Positions 33,116 through 45,199 of a stretch of 64,000 bases of DNA are shown piece by piece. The notes beneath the pieces are model-generated. The model saw only the letters and a list, made by a program, of their open reading frames with translations, was not told where the DNA came from and searched no databases. The DNA is taken from contig PUFA01000084.1 in NCBI GenBank assembly GCA_003508835.1, forward strand, positions 3,286,001 to 3,350,000. Direction: 5' to 3'. Positions within the stretch are counted from its first letter, which is position 1. The number at the start of each line of letters is the position of its first letter. The stretch comes from Eonycteris spelaea (lineage: Eukaryota; Chordata; Mammalia; Chiroptera; Pteropodidae). The position numbers and the translations under genes were made by a program.

Positions 33116-34499
33116 AGTTGAGAGACAGGAACTCTTTAATATGAGGTCACACAACTGAAGTAGATGAGAATTCTGGAATGGGTCTGAATGTCAAGAATAA
33201 GGCCCATTGCTATAATGGGGTAGCTAATCTGGTTTGAGCTTTGGACTGATGACCACAAATATACACTCAGGTCCTCCATGGCCTCTGGGAATGATGTGCT
33301 AACAAGGACTGCTGGACTCTGGTTCTAGTCATCTACCTCTTCATCCCAACCTGGGACACTGGTAATTTATTCACCCACTCAACATGCTCATGTCAATTCA
33401 ACAGAACCTTGAGAAATGTTTGGACGCCCTACATGCCACATGTAGGAGGGAAGAGGCAGGGGTGCTATCTAAGAATTGTTTCTTTAGCCAGTTTTCTCCA
33501 TCAGACCAGCACCACCCTCCCCAAATTGGGCCAGGACCTTCCAGCACAGGTCTGTCTTTTTAGGCAAATAAATGTAGAAAAGGGACAAAAGCTCTACCAA
33601 TTCTAGGTTTTCCTTCAACTCTTCCAACACATTAAAGTCAGAAGCCACTTCTCTAGCTTGCCTATTTTTCCTTCATCTTCTACAGTCCACCAGCCAAGAG
33701 AGACCATCTCTCCTTTTCCTTTTCCTCCCAGAATCACTAAACATCAGGAGTTAGTCATAATGGTAAATGGGGAGCAAGGAGAAACATCTGCTTATCCACA
33801 AGAGAACACATAGCCAGGGATAGTTACAAATTGTTATCCTCAGTAAATTTATTCCCTCTCATAGATTTGAATTTATTATAATGATAAGAAATTCAAGGAT
33901 TACTTGCCACTATTAGAATGCTGAGGTAGAATGGGATATTCATCAAAACAATATATATGCATTTTATAAGAAAAACTTTTGAAAAATAAAGCTAGTAAAA
34001 CTTATTTTACATGACACAAAATATTGTTTTGCTAAATGAAAGTACCATAAGAATCTCAAAAAGAAAAAGAGAGAGAGAGTGTCACATATCATCACAGATG
34101 GGACATTTTCAGCAGTGCATGACTCCTACTGCCATCCAGGCATTGATCCACACATTTGTAGAGAAACATCACTCTGAATCACCATTCTATGGGACTTTAA
34201 AGCTTTACTTTACTTAGAGTGGCCTCATTTTACTTAGTTCAGGAGAGGCTGTAAGATTTACTTAGTTCTGTCTTTGGGAATCATTAAGAAGGGGTAGACA
34301 ATTTTTTGTACTGTATAGTTTAAACATTTTCCTAAAATAATTGACTAACATAATGCCAAGAAGTTGATCTCAATGATTCAACTACTGGATATCCCTTAAG
34401 TTTGAGAATGATTTTATGAGAATTCAAAAAAGAAAAAGAAAGAAAAAGAATTGTTATCTACTGAGGGTCTAACCAAAGATGTACTACTTTGCTACTTTT
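33116..34499. other. Unassigned DNA, weak MIR trace
   Basis: 'atgaggtcacacaactgaag' near 33141 could be the inverted MIR core but too little else matches. A short AG run lies at 34060-34080. No gene. Confidence 0.35.
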
Positions 34500-34592
34500 A
34501 TTTAAATTTATTGAATGTTCACAGTATTTCAGGTACCTTGATTGGCTCTAGACATACAAAATAGAAAGATACTATCCCCATCTCCAATTCAA
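34500..34592 (-). repeat. L2-like tail relic, antisense
   Basis: 'aaatttattgaatgttcaca' then 'gtatttcaggtaccttgatt' and 'ctctagacatacaaaata' follow the reversed L2 tail. Short and diverged. Confidence 0.45.
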
Positions 34593-34864
34593 TTCTATTT
34601 AGCAAGTTGTTTGACTCCATGATTCTTTATTTCTTTTTCATTCTGCTCCTTAAAAAAATTAAATAAAGATTTTAATCGCCAGTGCTTCCTCACTCTGGAT
34701 GCCTGACAGTTATGTGTTATATGCTCATAAATGAGTCACACATATACATTTACTATTTTGAATTATTCTTTTCTTCTGCTTGCTTATTTGCCAGGAATAA
34801 ATTATTAAGAATTTAAGATAATAGATATACTCATAATTCTTTAGTACATTTACTATGTAATATT

Positions 34865-34940
34865 TGTTTTGAGAGAGAAAGAGAAAGTGAGTGAGAGAGA
34901 GAGGGAGAGAGCTAGAGAGGAAGAAGGAAAGAGAAATAGA
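34865..34940. repeat. (GA)n purine-rich tract
   Basis: 'gagagagaaagagaaagtga' and similar GA/GGA units continue to 'gaaatagaaaaaga'. Confidence 0.85.
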
Positions 34941-37900
34941 AAAAGATGATGTTTCAGGACTTGGTTTTTAACCATAATCTGAGTAAACATGTCCTTGAAA
35001 TATCCTCTCTTTCAGCTTTCTCTGTCTTCATTAAGGCAACTTCCTTAATATTGTACACTCCAGTATCTTTAAAATTGTGCTTTGTGTATATTGTTTTAAA
35101 TCTAAAATGAACACAAATAAACACATCTGACATTAGCACACAGTTGTGCTTTAATACCGGTCAAGAGAGAACCAGAACTGCTTTTTCCCTGACTGAGAAT
35201 TTTAATTGCAAAGATCTCTTAATGGGCTAACATTGCATATCCAAGATTCTGTAAATCCTGGTCTTCATTTTATATTCTGCTGGCCTCCTCCTGTGCATTT
35301 CAAAATCAGAACAAAGAGCCAGTCAAGGAAAGAAAATCCTTACAAAGTGCTGTTCTGATACAGCTGCCTCCTACTCTTCTTCAACTTGATGTTTATTAGC
35401 TTCTAGGTTTTGTAATGAATTGATAAAGAGTTTACAGAGATTAAAAATCCTCACAAGAGTCATCATCAACCAAACTAAATTCCACTGGCTTTGTAGGTGA
35501 ACTGTGGTAATAAATGGAAGGTGGATGAAAGAAACAGAACAATGATAGCTATATGATCCTATTGCAGAAAAAGTAAAAAGGAAAAAAAAGTGGTATTTAA
35601 TTCCTTCAATGTCTTGAGAATCAATCACTCAGACAGAACCCTTAACAGAAATCTAATTCTCTAGTTGCTGGACAAAGTTAATTAATTCGCAAATATATTT
35701 CATCTTCTAAGTGACAGCCTTGTCTACTCTAGGCAGTGAGGAAAAGGAGGCTGAAAGTGGAGCATGAAGCGCTGGCGGGCTCACGTGACATGACTCTAAC
35801 CCTAGAGAATCGAGGTGACACTGGCTCGTTACATCTCCTCTAAATGAGCTCCTTGTAAAAGGGAAATATTTTGATTAAGGTAGTGAGGGGGCACTTGCAG
35901 TGCTCTCCATGTGCTTCTTCTAATTGCTTTGCTGTATACTTAAGTTTTTTCAGAGGAATGTTGCCTGCAGGGACCAGGGCCTCCCAGTTTTTGTCATCAG
36001 CCCCAAGGTGGGCTGGAGAGATGTTTACTTTTGTTTCCTGGTTCCTCTAGTAACTGTGTTCCTTCATTTTGGAGCCACTCTTTCTGAGTGGGAGACTTTT
36101 TAATTACTTTGGTTAGTGACTTGCACTACTAAGATTCTAGCACAAGATTCAGTAAAGATCATTGTATTCTTACTTAGGCCATATCTTTTCCATATACTGA
36201 GCTCTAACTATGAGGACCCTTTCTCTGCATCCAAATCACTTCCTAGGCTTGTATGCTTCTATGAGATTGGGAGAAAAATGACATGGTCAAAACTGGGGTC
36301 AGAGGATTGAAAGTCTACATTCAGAATGGAATCAGTCTCTACCTTATCCCTAAACTATGTAGTTCAGTATTTTGCAACGCTGGACTTATTGGCCTCATCT
36401 GCTGACTTAGTTATATCTCAGTTCCTAAAACACAAAAAGGAAGAGAGTGGTTATCAGCATAGTGAGGAAAGAAGAGGTAGTTAAGGACAAAGTTGGAGAT
36501 TTATAAAGGATTGAATATAGACGATAAAAGAAAATGAGGATTCATAGATGGGTACTAGGTTTCTGGTTTTGAGCAACTGAGTAGATGTGAGCACCAGAGA
36601 GCTTAGTCTTTTTAGAACTTGGGCTTTGACATTTTCTTGATAGTTCCTATCTAGAGGATGTAGACACAACCCCCAAATCTCAGTTTGTCACCAGATCCTG
36701 GAAACAAACGTTTCCTATCTTTTATTTCTATTTTCTGCCTTTGAAATCTATTGCACTTTTCATCAATTGCACTGGCTGGGATATCTCTGTTGCTCCATTT
36801 GGGACCTCTACATACTGACACCTGCACTGAGATTTGAGGTGTCCCCAAATTCCTATTGGGAAAATTCTGTTGTTTTTGCACAGAGGCTCCCTTCCATCCT
36901 TTGCTATCGATGTCCCAGCTCCACAACCAGCACTGTGATCACAGCTTTTGTGATTAATATAGTTTTAGATGATGGCACCTTTCATTTGAAGTCCATTTCA
37001 CTCTGATTTATTGGGCCTTTTCCTGCTAAATCTTGACATAGAAAAGGTAAATACCAAAATTTATAGCAAGTTTTCACCAAAAGTTTCCCCTCACTTTGAG
37101 ATAAGTATCCCCAAAAATATATACCCTGAAAAGTATTCCTCCTTTTTGGTTTTCCTAAGCAACATTGGCATTATAGGAATATCAATTGGTTTCTCTAAAG
37201 CAATCACCATTATGTGTCAAAATAGTTAAACATGATGACAAAAGGTGACACTCTAGAAATGATTATGCAATTATGAAAAATTATAATAAAGCAACTCTCT
37301 GAAAAAAGAAGAAAATTTTATTAAAGAAAGAGAACTGTGTATGTTCCTTTCCAAAATCAGAGCTATTCCATGTCTTATTAGTGGGCATTCATTTGAAATT
37401 TTAAGATATTCATCTCATTCTCTTACAAAGTATAAAAGCAAAGGTACTGTTCCTCTTCATTTAGTAACTAGAAATTTATTTCCAGGATGGTTTTACAATA
37501 TACCAGTCAAATGAATTGTAGCTAAATATTCGTTATATTCAGGTGTTATAGTTCCAATGAACTAATGAATAAGAGAACTATTTGCTTCATTCACAAGTGT
37601 AGAATCCTACTTTTAAAAAATGTGAAAAGAAAAGAAAAAGAGCACACTTTTCAAGAATGATGTTAAGGGAATCTGTAAACCAGCTTTTAAAAAATGATCA
37701 ATCACCACCTGCAATCTAAAAAATGGGGATATAAAGCAATTTTTATAATTCCAGATAGCACTAAAAAGCTTAAAATTGCTTCATTCTTTTAAAAGAAAAT
37801 GTTATTCTAGCTAAACTTTCTATCCAGTTGTCATGACAACCTTGCCATTTTATACCATGTAGAGACAATTAGATATTAACCTGAGCATTTAGAGAAAGAC

Positions 37901-38950
37901 ACTTGTAACTTAGAGAAAGACTTGTTGATTTGTGTTTGGCTGAGTAGGCCAAAGAATTACTATTATAATTCTTTTCAGAAATAATGTTCTTTGAGACTTC
38001 TAGACCATTGTCTTAAAAAAAAAAAGTAACTCTGATTTTTACAGATAAAGCAAACACAGTCAAAGAAAAGGACATATAAAAGGAGTTGTGTTAACTAGTG
38101 CTCTACCAGCTGGAAAACTAGAGAAAGTCACACTTTTTGTTTCTTTGATATAAATCTTTAATAAAATGACTGTCACCTTTGTAGATTTATACAAAATAGA
38201 AGAGTAATATTCTTGAGATTTAATTGAAGAAAGAAGTGGCACTGAATTGTATCTCTATGCTTTAACAAACAACAGTTATTAAATCTGTAATCCTAACTTT
38301 CTCATTTACTTATGTATCTTGTGAGAGACAGCAAGTGAAATAATGAGATGAGATCTACCAGAGAATACAGAAATTAGTCCTTCCTTTATTAGGATTTTTG
38401 TCTAATTGACACTCTTCCTTTTCCCATAAATTCAGATAATAAAGTTCTCCCCGCCCCCACCCCCACTTACCTAATAATGCCAGAGTGGGAGAAAGGTGGA
38501 GGTATATGGTTAGGAAAGAATATCTTTTTTAGATTAAATGGACTCTAAAAACAGAGCTGAAACATTCGGGTATAGAGCATTTGCTTAAGACCATGTTATT
38601 TTCCTGGTTCATGCAGATGTTTGTAAAGACTAAAGTTATCCCCAAAACATGTACCATGCAGTGAGGAACAAAGGAAATTTTTGAAAAAAAATGTGACCAT
38701 AAAAAACAATGTTTTTGTTTTTTTTAAAAAAAATTAGGGCTTTTCTCTTTAATGTACTAACCAAAGGAAGATATGTTTTCTAATTATGCTATCACTGTTC
38801 AAAATATTTAGGGAACTGTTCCCCCGAAAATTGCTTCTGGAGTACATGTTATTTTGATTGTCCTAAGTGAAGTACATCTGAATTCTTTGAGAGTAAGTCA
38901 AGTCTATTAAAAAGGTAGATATTCAAGTTTGGCAAAAACATTTTTACTTT
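34941..38950. other. Unassigned DNA; single-copy patch with TCACGTGA
   Basis: Four kilobases with no recognised transposable element and no coding signal. The part at 35700-36110 is richer in GC than its neighbours. It contains the palindrome TCACGTGA at 35781-35788 (an E-box of the M-box/CLEAR type). Short frames at 36651-37229 overlap on both strands without known counterparts. Confidence 0.4.
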
Positions 38951-38952
38951 AG

Positions 38953-39066
38953 TCTCTGTCTCTGTCTCTGTCTCTGTCTCTGTCACTCTCTCTCTCTCTC
39001 CCCCCCTTCCTCCCTGCCTCCTCCCACTCCCTCTATTCCTTTTTCTTTTTTTCTTTCTTTTTTTCA
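38953..39066. repeat. (TCTCTG)n/(CT)n pyrimidine tract
   Basis: Five or so CTGTCT hexamers (38953-38984) run into CT dinucleotides, a C run and T-rich text ending 'tttctttctttttttcag'. The complementary strand is a glutamate/threonine-rich artefact frame. Confidence 0.92.
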
Positions 39067-39117
39067 GAAACAATGGAAATTGTACTTGTGTGTGCATGAG
39101 GGAGGGGCCATGGGCGT

Positions 39118-39539
39118 TATATTAGTTTGCTAGGGCTTTGTAACAAAACAGCACAGACTGAGTGCTTTAAACAATAGTAATTCATTTTCTCACAATTATG
39201 GAAGTTAGAAGTCTGAGATGAAGGTGTCCATTGGCAGGGTTGTTTTTTTTTCCTAAGGTCCATGAGAAAAAAATCTGCTCCAGGCCTCTGTCCTTGACTT
39301 GTAGATAGCTGTTTCTCTCTGCATCTTCACTAAGTCTTCCCTCTGTATATGCCTGTGCCAAAATCCCCTCTTACAATGACACCAGTCATATTGGATTACG
39401 GCTTACTCTAATGACCTGATTTTAAGAAAACTACCTCTTTAAGGACCTGTCTCCAAATACAGTCACATTCTAAGGTACTAGAGTTAGAACTTTGACACAT
39501 GAATTTGAGGGGTGGGTGGTTATAATGTAGTTCATAACA
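39118..39539 (-). mobile_element. MLT1A-like ERVL-MaLR LTR, antisense
   Basis: Reading on the plus strand it shows the reverse of an MLT1 LTR: 'attagtttgctagggctttg', 'gagtgctttaaacaatagta', 'acaccagtcatattggatta', 'taatgacctgattttaagaa', 'ctgtctccaaatacagtcac' and 'cattctaaggtactagagtt', ending 'ttcataaca'. It is a solo LTR with no internal region beside it. The ends are decayed and no clear 5-bp target duplication remains. Confidence 0.92.
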
Positions 39540-39617
39540 GTGGATGTGGCTTCTAAATAGAATAAAAAGGCGACTCCCACAGACAAGTTTCTGTGAAGAA
39601 AAACACTCCTTGGATGT

Positions 39618-39968
39618 TGTATTAATTATCTTTCACTGCATGACAAATCATCCCAGGATTTAGTAGTTTTTTTTTTTTTTAATGTATTTCTCACAATTCT
39701 GTGAGATGATCTGATGATTCTTTTGCTGATTTCACTGAGCTCACTTATATGATTGCATTTGGAAGGAGAGTCCTCCAGATGGGAAGATACATGATGTATT
39801 CAATGATACATCTGGGAATTAGTTCTAGATAAAGGATGCTCAGTTTCCTTCACAGGACTCAGACTAGCTTCCTTGCATGCAGGTCATAGGGCAATACTCC
39901 AAGAGGGCACAGGAAGAACCTTCAATGTCTCTTGAGGCCCAACGTGAACTCATGCTTTCACTCTATTG
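39618..39968 (-). mobile_element. MLT1-family LTR, antisense, first part (split by L1)
   Basis: Starts 'tgtattaattatctttcact', followed by 'catgacaaatcatcccagga', 'tttctcacaattctgtgaga' and 'ctcttgaggcccaacgtgaa'. It stops at 'ctctattg' where an L1 3' end begins, and resumes at 40226. An older MLT1 type (F-K like) than its left neighbour, in the same orientation. Confidence 0.75.
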
Positions 39969-40217
39969 AAATAAATACGACATGGGGATGTAATGCACAG
40001 CATGATGACTGTAGTTAAAAATGTTGTATTACATATTTGAAAATTGCTAAGAGAATAAATCTTAAAAGTTATCATCATTAAAAAAAGTATAACTGTAGAT
40101 ATTAACTAGACTTATTGTGGTGATAATTTTGTAATACATACAAATATCAAATCATTATGCTATACAACTGAAACTAATATAATGTTATATGTCAATTGTA
40201 CCTCAATATAAAAAAAA
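39969..40217 (+). mobile_element. L1 3' UTR insertion inside the MLT1 LTR
   Basis: About 250 bp of L1 3'UTR ('catggggatgtaatgcacag', 'gtggtgataattttgtaata', 'acaactgaaactaatataat') end in eight A. The flanking octamers 'ctctattg' (39961-39968) and 'gtgcattg' (40218-40225) may be the decayed target duplication. The LTR sequence on either side can be joined across it. Confidence 0.88.
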
Positions 40218-40340
40218 GTGCATTGCTTTTGGTCAGAGCAAGTCATAGACTAGCCCAAATTCAAACAATTGAAAATAGGGTCCACCTCTTAATGAAAGGA
40301 ACTAAAAATAAATTATGTTCATAGTTAATCTATCATGCAT
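40218..40340 (-). mobile_element. MLT1-family LTR, antisense, second part
   Basis: 'ggtcagagcaagtcatagac', 'tagcccaaattcaaacaatt' and 'gggtccacctcttaatgaaa' continue the MLT1 sequence broken off at 39968. The end near 'aatctatcatgc' is approximate. Confidence 0.75.
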
Positions 40341-40813
40341 GTATAAATTCTGGTATGTTTGTTAAAATACTAGTCTTTCATTTTATGTCATAATTTCTAG
40401 TTCCACTAACTTTTTGGAGGGAGAAGGTAGCACACATAAACTGAAATAATTTTTATGTTTTTATTCTTTAGTTTTTTAAAACATATTATTCTTGCTTTAA
40501 TTTTAAATCTTATTAATTTTGTATTGTATAGATTTTAATAAACGTAGTTTGAATTCTTCAAGCACACACTGGCCAGATGAAGAAAGAGACAACCTGAGGA
40601 GTGGCTGAATAGTAAAAAAGAGGAACTCATAGGGAAAGTGCCTTACATTATTTCATGTTCCAAGGAACAGAAAAGTATAGTGATGCAGGTGATAAAGCTT
40701 TATTGTAAAGATACATGAGCAAGGAAAGGAAAATTGAAAACTCCACTGAGATCCAGCCAGACTACCTAGAAAATTAGTACAACATATAGGCACACGGTAT
40801 GGGACATGACAAC
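40341..40813. other. Unassigned DNA
   Basis: AT-rich and without a recognised element, between two MLT1-family LTRs. Confidence 0.4.
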
Positions 40814-41250
40814 TGTATTAGTTTCCCGAGGTTTCTGTAACAAATTACTACAAATTTGGTGGATTAAAACAACAAAAATTTGTTCTGACACAGTTCTAGA
40901 GGGCAAAAGTCCAAAATCCAGTAGGGCTGTACTCCTCCTGGGAAGTCTAGGAGAGAATCTTCCCTTGCCTCTTCCAGCTTCTAGTGTCTGCCCAGCATCC
41001 CCAGGCCTGTGGATACATTGCTACAATCCCTGCCTCTATTTTCACATCACCTTCTCCTCTCTTGTCTGTGTTTTCTGCTGTTGCTGTTCTCTTATAAGAA
41101 CATTTGAGATGGCATTTAGGACCCACCCAGATAACCCAGGGTAATCTCTTAGTTTTTAATTACATGTGTAAAGATCCTTTTAATAAATAATTTACAAATT
41201 GTAAGAATTAGTACTTGATATTTTAAGTGGCCATTATTCAGCCTGTTACA
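40814..41250 (-). mobile_element. MLT1-family (MLT1C/D-like) LTR, antisense
   Basis: Plus-strand text begins 'tgtattagtttcccgaggtt', then 'ggtggattaaaacaacaaaa', 'cacagttctagagggcaaaa' and 'cttataagaacatttgagat', and ends 'ggccattattcagcctgtta' and 'ca'. It is a solo LTR. The 112-codon plus frame at 40806-41144 lies antisense to it and is not a gene. Confidence 0.9.
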
Positions 41251-42194
41251 GCAGTCACCAGTGTCAGTCATTCCCCAGCCTCTAGAGCTGACCTGTTATA
41301 AAAGACAAATAAGATACAAGGATGTAAAGAATGCATGGCTATTCAGCTGTGCCAGCCTGCCTACATTCGCCTTCATCACCAGCTCCAGCACTACAGTCCT
41401 CCACTCAACTATATAGTCTATAAGTATGCATGGCTCACTATTCATTTAGGAGGGGGAGGGACTTTTCAGTAGCAGGGAGTATAATATAGAAAGATATGAC
41501 CCTAATTTTTTTTCTGTGAGTAAGTCTCCTTGTGTTAAAACACCCACATTAATTCTCCTAAAACACATTTTAGGGGAAGCAGCTAAACTCAACAGAGAAA
41601 AGAGCTCAATCTTTATCAGAGTTGTAAAAAAGAACACAGAAATGCCCACTGATGCCTTCCTGAATAACAGATCAGAGAACTCTGACTCTGCACTCCCACA
41701 TCCCAGAGAAAATTTAGAAGGGCAAGAGTGGTTCCAGGCATCTGAGGGGCAAGTGAGTACATTTTTCGATCTGTTGAAGTCTTTAGACCAACTGTTAGTC
41801 CTCATACAAGTGCATATGCATAACATTTCCCATATAATTTTAGGAGGGATGATAATTGCAAGTGTAGCATAAGATGGACTATATGCTTTATAAGTTCAGG
41901 AATCTTGAAACATTTTTATTTGAAGTGCCTAGGACAAAAGCATGGATGTCTAAAACCTTGTAAAAACGTGCTTCAAGAGGCTCCATCAGGCACAAGAGAT
42001 TTAATAATAGCTTTTTGTGGAGCACAATTCTCTGGAATAAAGTTAATGACTTTAGATTTATGACTACTAGTCATCACATAGAAGCATACTTACTAAGGCA
42101 TGAGGCTATTTTAGTACTTTTAAAAAAACACTAACTTGTGTAATAGTGTCATCATATCAGAAGAGGTTTGATAAGACAATCTCTAGAGGCTGTT
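41251..42194. other. Unassigned DNA
   Basis: No recognised repeat. Overlapping open frames of 126 (minus, 41446-41826) and 118 codons (plus, 41516-41872) are the longest here outside transposons. Their starts are not convincing (the plus one is GTG) and neither resembles a known protein. Confidence 0.4.
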
Positions 42195-42335
42195 AAATTT
42201 CCACATGACTAAGAATTATCTGGGTGTTTTATACTGCTTCCTGAGCTAATTGCTTCAGGAATTCCAATTCAGGAGAGATGTGGTACACAAGTGATCAAGA
42301 TACAGGTGGTTGAGAAGTACATTTTGAGAAACACT
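42195..42335 (+). mobile_element. MER5-like hAT-Charlie MITE
   Basis: 'taagaattatctgggtgttt', 'gcttcaggaattccaattca' and the ending 'gtacattttgagaaacact' follow the order of a MER5-type element, whose end normally reads 'tttgagaaccactg'. Diverged, and the left end is uncertain. Confidence 0.5.
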
Positions 42336-43949
42336 ATCCTCAACAACATTTCACAACTCACTTTTGATATGCCATGTTCCACAAAGCCAATATAGGAGTC
42401 CAACTCAGTAGGTGGTATGAGTGAAATGGGGAAAGATAGTAATGTTGAAAATAGTGTATTTCTAATTAGTTTCCATGATATTTTGAAGAAATCAATCATT
42501 TAAGTTGTAAGTACCTCTTCTGGCCGTAGTAATAGAGTATTTTTTATTAAAACAAAATATCTTGAATTGAGCATTCATTAGAGGAGATTTTTTTTTTTTT
42601 GTCTTAAAACAAAAAGAAATGGAGCTCTATCTTCTTCATGTTTGGTTCACTCCAGACAGCTATCATTTCAGGACCCATGTCATATTTTTCAGATCTACTT
42701 TGTAATCCTTTATCAAAGAAAAAAAATGCTGACAGTTTCTGAAAAGATTTGAGACACACATTCACACAAAAGAACCCAGAGAGAAAGCTGACCTTTAATT
42801 GATGGAAATCAGTTGTCTTTGTGATCATCATGTTTCCATCCAGGTATCTGGAGAGAGAGTTCTCCGTTACAGACAGTCATGGTACATTAATGAAGCTTCA
42901 TGTTTAAATCTCACTTATATCATTTATCTTCACCAAATTTAACAATGTTAACAAATTAAAATAAATATTAGGGGGAAGTGTTGTCTATTTTTGAACTATT
43001 TTTTCTTCATGGAGATTTCAGAACAAGGTCATGTTTTAAAAGTTTATTTAATAGGTTATTTGATAAGACTAGAATGATCATATTGTCCTCAGGGAGATCA
43101 GGACAGAAAAGGCCATAATTAACAAGCCCTTCTTCTAGCAGAGAGCATCAAGAACCCTAGGAAGAGTGGCTGGCCTTTCTCTTTCTTCTTTGTACTGGAG
43201 GCCTTTTGTTATCAATCTATAGATGCTTTCTGAGATGACTGTTACTGGATTTGTCTTTGACAAAGACAAATTGAGAAAAATGCAATTTAAAATGTGCCAC
43301 TAAGACCTCTGAGTACACATATAAATATGGCAGACTTTTAGACAGTTCTTATTTCAGAGGACACATAATTTGAAGACATATTTAAGTTGTCTCTTTTTAA
43401 ACAAAATTAAGACTATATGCCATGAAATTTTTTAAGTCACATTTCTCTCCCCAGTTATGGTTTTGATCATATTTTATAGAGATCTCTTCCAATAAATTAT
43501 AATAATAAGATCCTAAAGAACTTGAATTATATAATTAGTATATTTGCTCTTATTGGTATATATCAAATTCTATTCCCTAGAAACAGAATAGAACTTATTT
43601 ATAATCAATTATTGATTATTTATAAAAAATGATATGTTAGCTTCAAAGAAAACTTCAATAAATTTGAAACCAAAAATAAATAATGCATATTTTTAACTAA
43701 ACAATAATTATGCTAGACGTTGTTGACAAAAATAGAAACTGATACACTCAATGGAATGGAAATTAAACAAGATGAGCAAAATTTATATTTTAAATGCCTT
43801 ATGTCTGAAACAAAAAGAGCTGAACATCTAGAAAATAGTGATCATATTAAAATTTTTGTGATGCATATTAAAAATATGTTTGAAGAAAATACACGGTCTT
43901 AAAGTATAAGACTCAATAATACTTGAGATCTATACAATTGAAAAGACAG
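42336..43949. other. Unassigned AT-rich DNA
   Basis: No firm element. The part from about 43650 may already belong to the old L1 that is clear from 43950. A 75-codon minus frame at 42604-42831 has no counterpart. Confidence 0.35.
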
Positions 43950-45199
43950 TAAAAAGGAACAAACATATCCAAAGAAAAAAAATCATTTTTTTAGTGATAA
44001 GTAAATCTAGGTGCTGAAGAAAGGGGCTCAGTATGATAAAGAAAAAAGAAAGCATAATGCACAAAATCAGAAATAAAAATATTTCAACTAGCCCCTGGAT
44101 AAAAAAAGAAATTAAAAGAACAATAAATGAATATGTCTCTAAACTTCTTTCAAAAATACTTTGAAAACATGAATGAAATCAAAGACTTTTTAGAAAATTG
44201 GAAGTTATCTAAGTTTCAATCAAATACATACTTAATCAGAAAGTATCAAGAAGAGACTTTGAGAAAGTTATCAAACAGCCAAATACCATAAAAGAGGAAG
44301 GCTGAGAAATTTGCTTAGGTAACTTTCTCCCAAATCCTCAAGGAAGGCACTTTTACTGCTACATACAAGAAAGAAACCACTTGTTTTTTCTTAAAAAAAA
44401 AACAAAAAAAAAAGACTGAAAACAATCATTCAAAAAAAGAAAGAAAAGAACATCTTATCATATAAATATTGATATAATCATCATAAAGAAAATATTATCA
44501 AAATAAATTCAGGGTTATGTTTTAGAAATTCAAAGATGGTTCAATAAAATATATTTAAATACTTTAGCTTATGAAAAAGTTAAAAAATGTGTTCATCTTG
44601 GTAGAGGTCAAAAGTACATTGGAAAAATAAAGTTAACCTCTATTTCAAACTTGAAAGCAATTTAAAAAAAAACTTGCATAAATTAAAAAGCTAGAGACTT
44701 TTCTAACATAATATAAATATATTTTGTAAACTCAAATCCAAGGCCACAGGTAATGATAAAACACTAGAGGCATTTCCATTACTGTTTTGAAAAGGAAATA
44801 TTATTAAATATTATTCTGGATATTATATATAATGAAGTTTTACAAAAGAATAAAATGCATAATATAAATATTAGAAGAGGAGAAATTCTGTATTTGCACA
44901 TGATACGCTTGTATGTCTAGGTACACAGAAGTCAATTAAAACAATTAGAAATAATAAGTAAATCTAAAACAGTGGTTGATTACAATAATATATACAATAA
45001 TTAGAAACCAATAGAAAGTTAATGGAAGAAAAATTCAATTCATAGAACCAGTTGGAAAGATACAATATTTCAGAGCAAGCCTAATAAGCAGTGTGTATGT
45101 CTAGTATGAAGAAAATGTCACAACCCTGCTGAGGAACAAAAAGGTATTGAATGAATGGAAACACATACTCTATTTTAAAATAAGAGGAATTAATTTTAT
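43950..45199 (+). mobile_element. Old L1 ORF2 region, sense, first part (host of copy B)
   Basis: Decayed L1 ORF2 text of the reverse-transcriptase region is in order: a 'gggttatgttttagaaattc' and 'aaagatggttcaataaaata' part, then 'ggagaaattctgtatttgca', 'catgatacgcttgtatgtct', and a 'gaatgaatggaaacacatac' part. All frames are broken. It stops at 45199 where a minus-strand L1 begins and resumes at 48131. Confidence 0.75.

Noticed and set aside
40806..41144. 112-codon plus-strand frame
   Set aside because: Antisense to an MLT1 LTR, which has no coding function.
41446..41872. Overlapping 126- and 118-codon frames outside recognised repeats
   Set aside because: They lie on opposite strands, the plus one starts with GTG, no family resemblance is seen and no splice or promoter context is evident. 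Chance is more likely.
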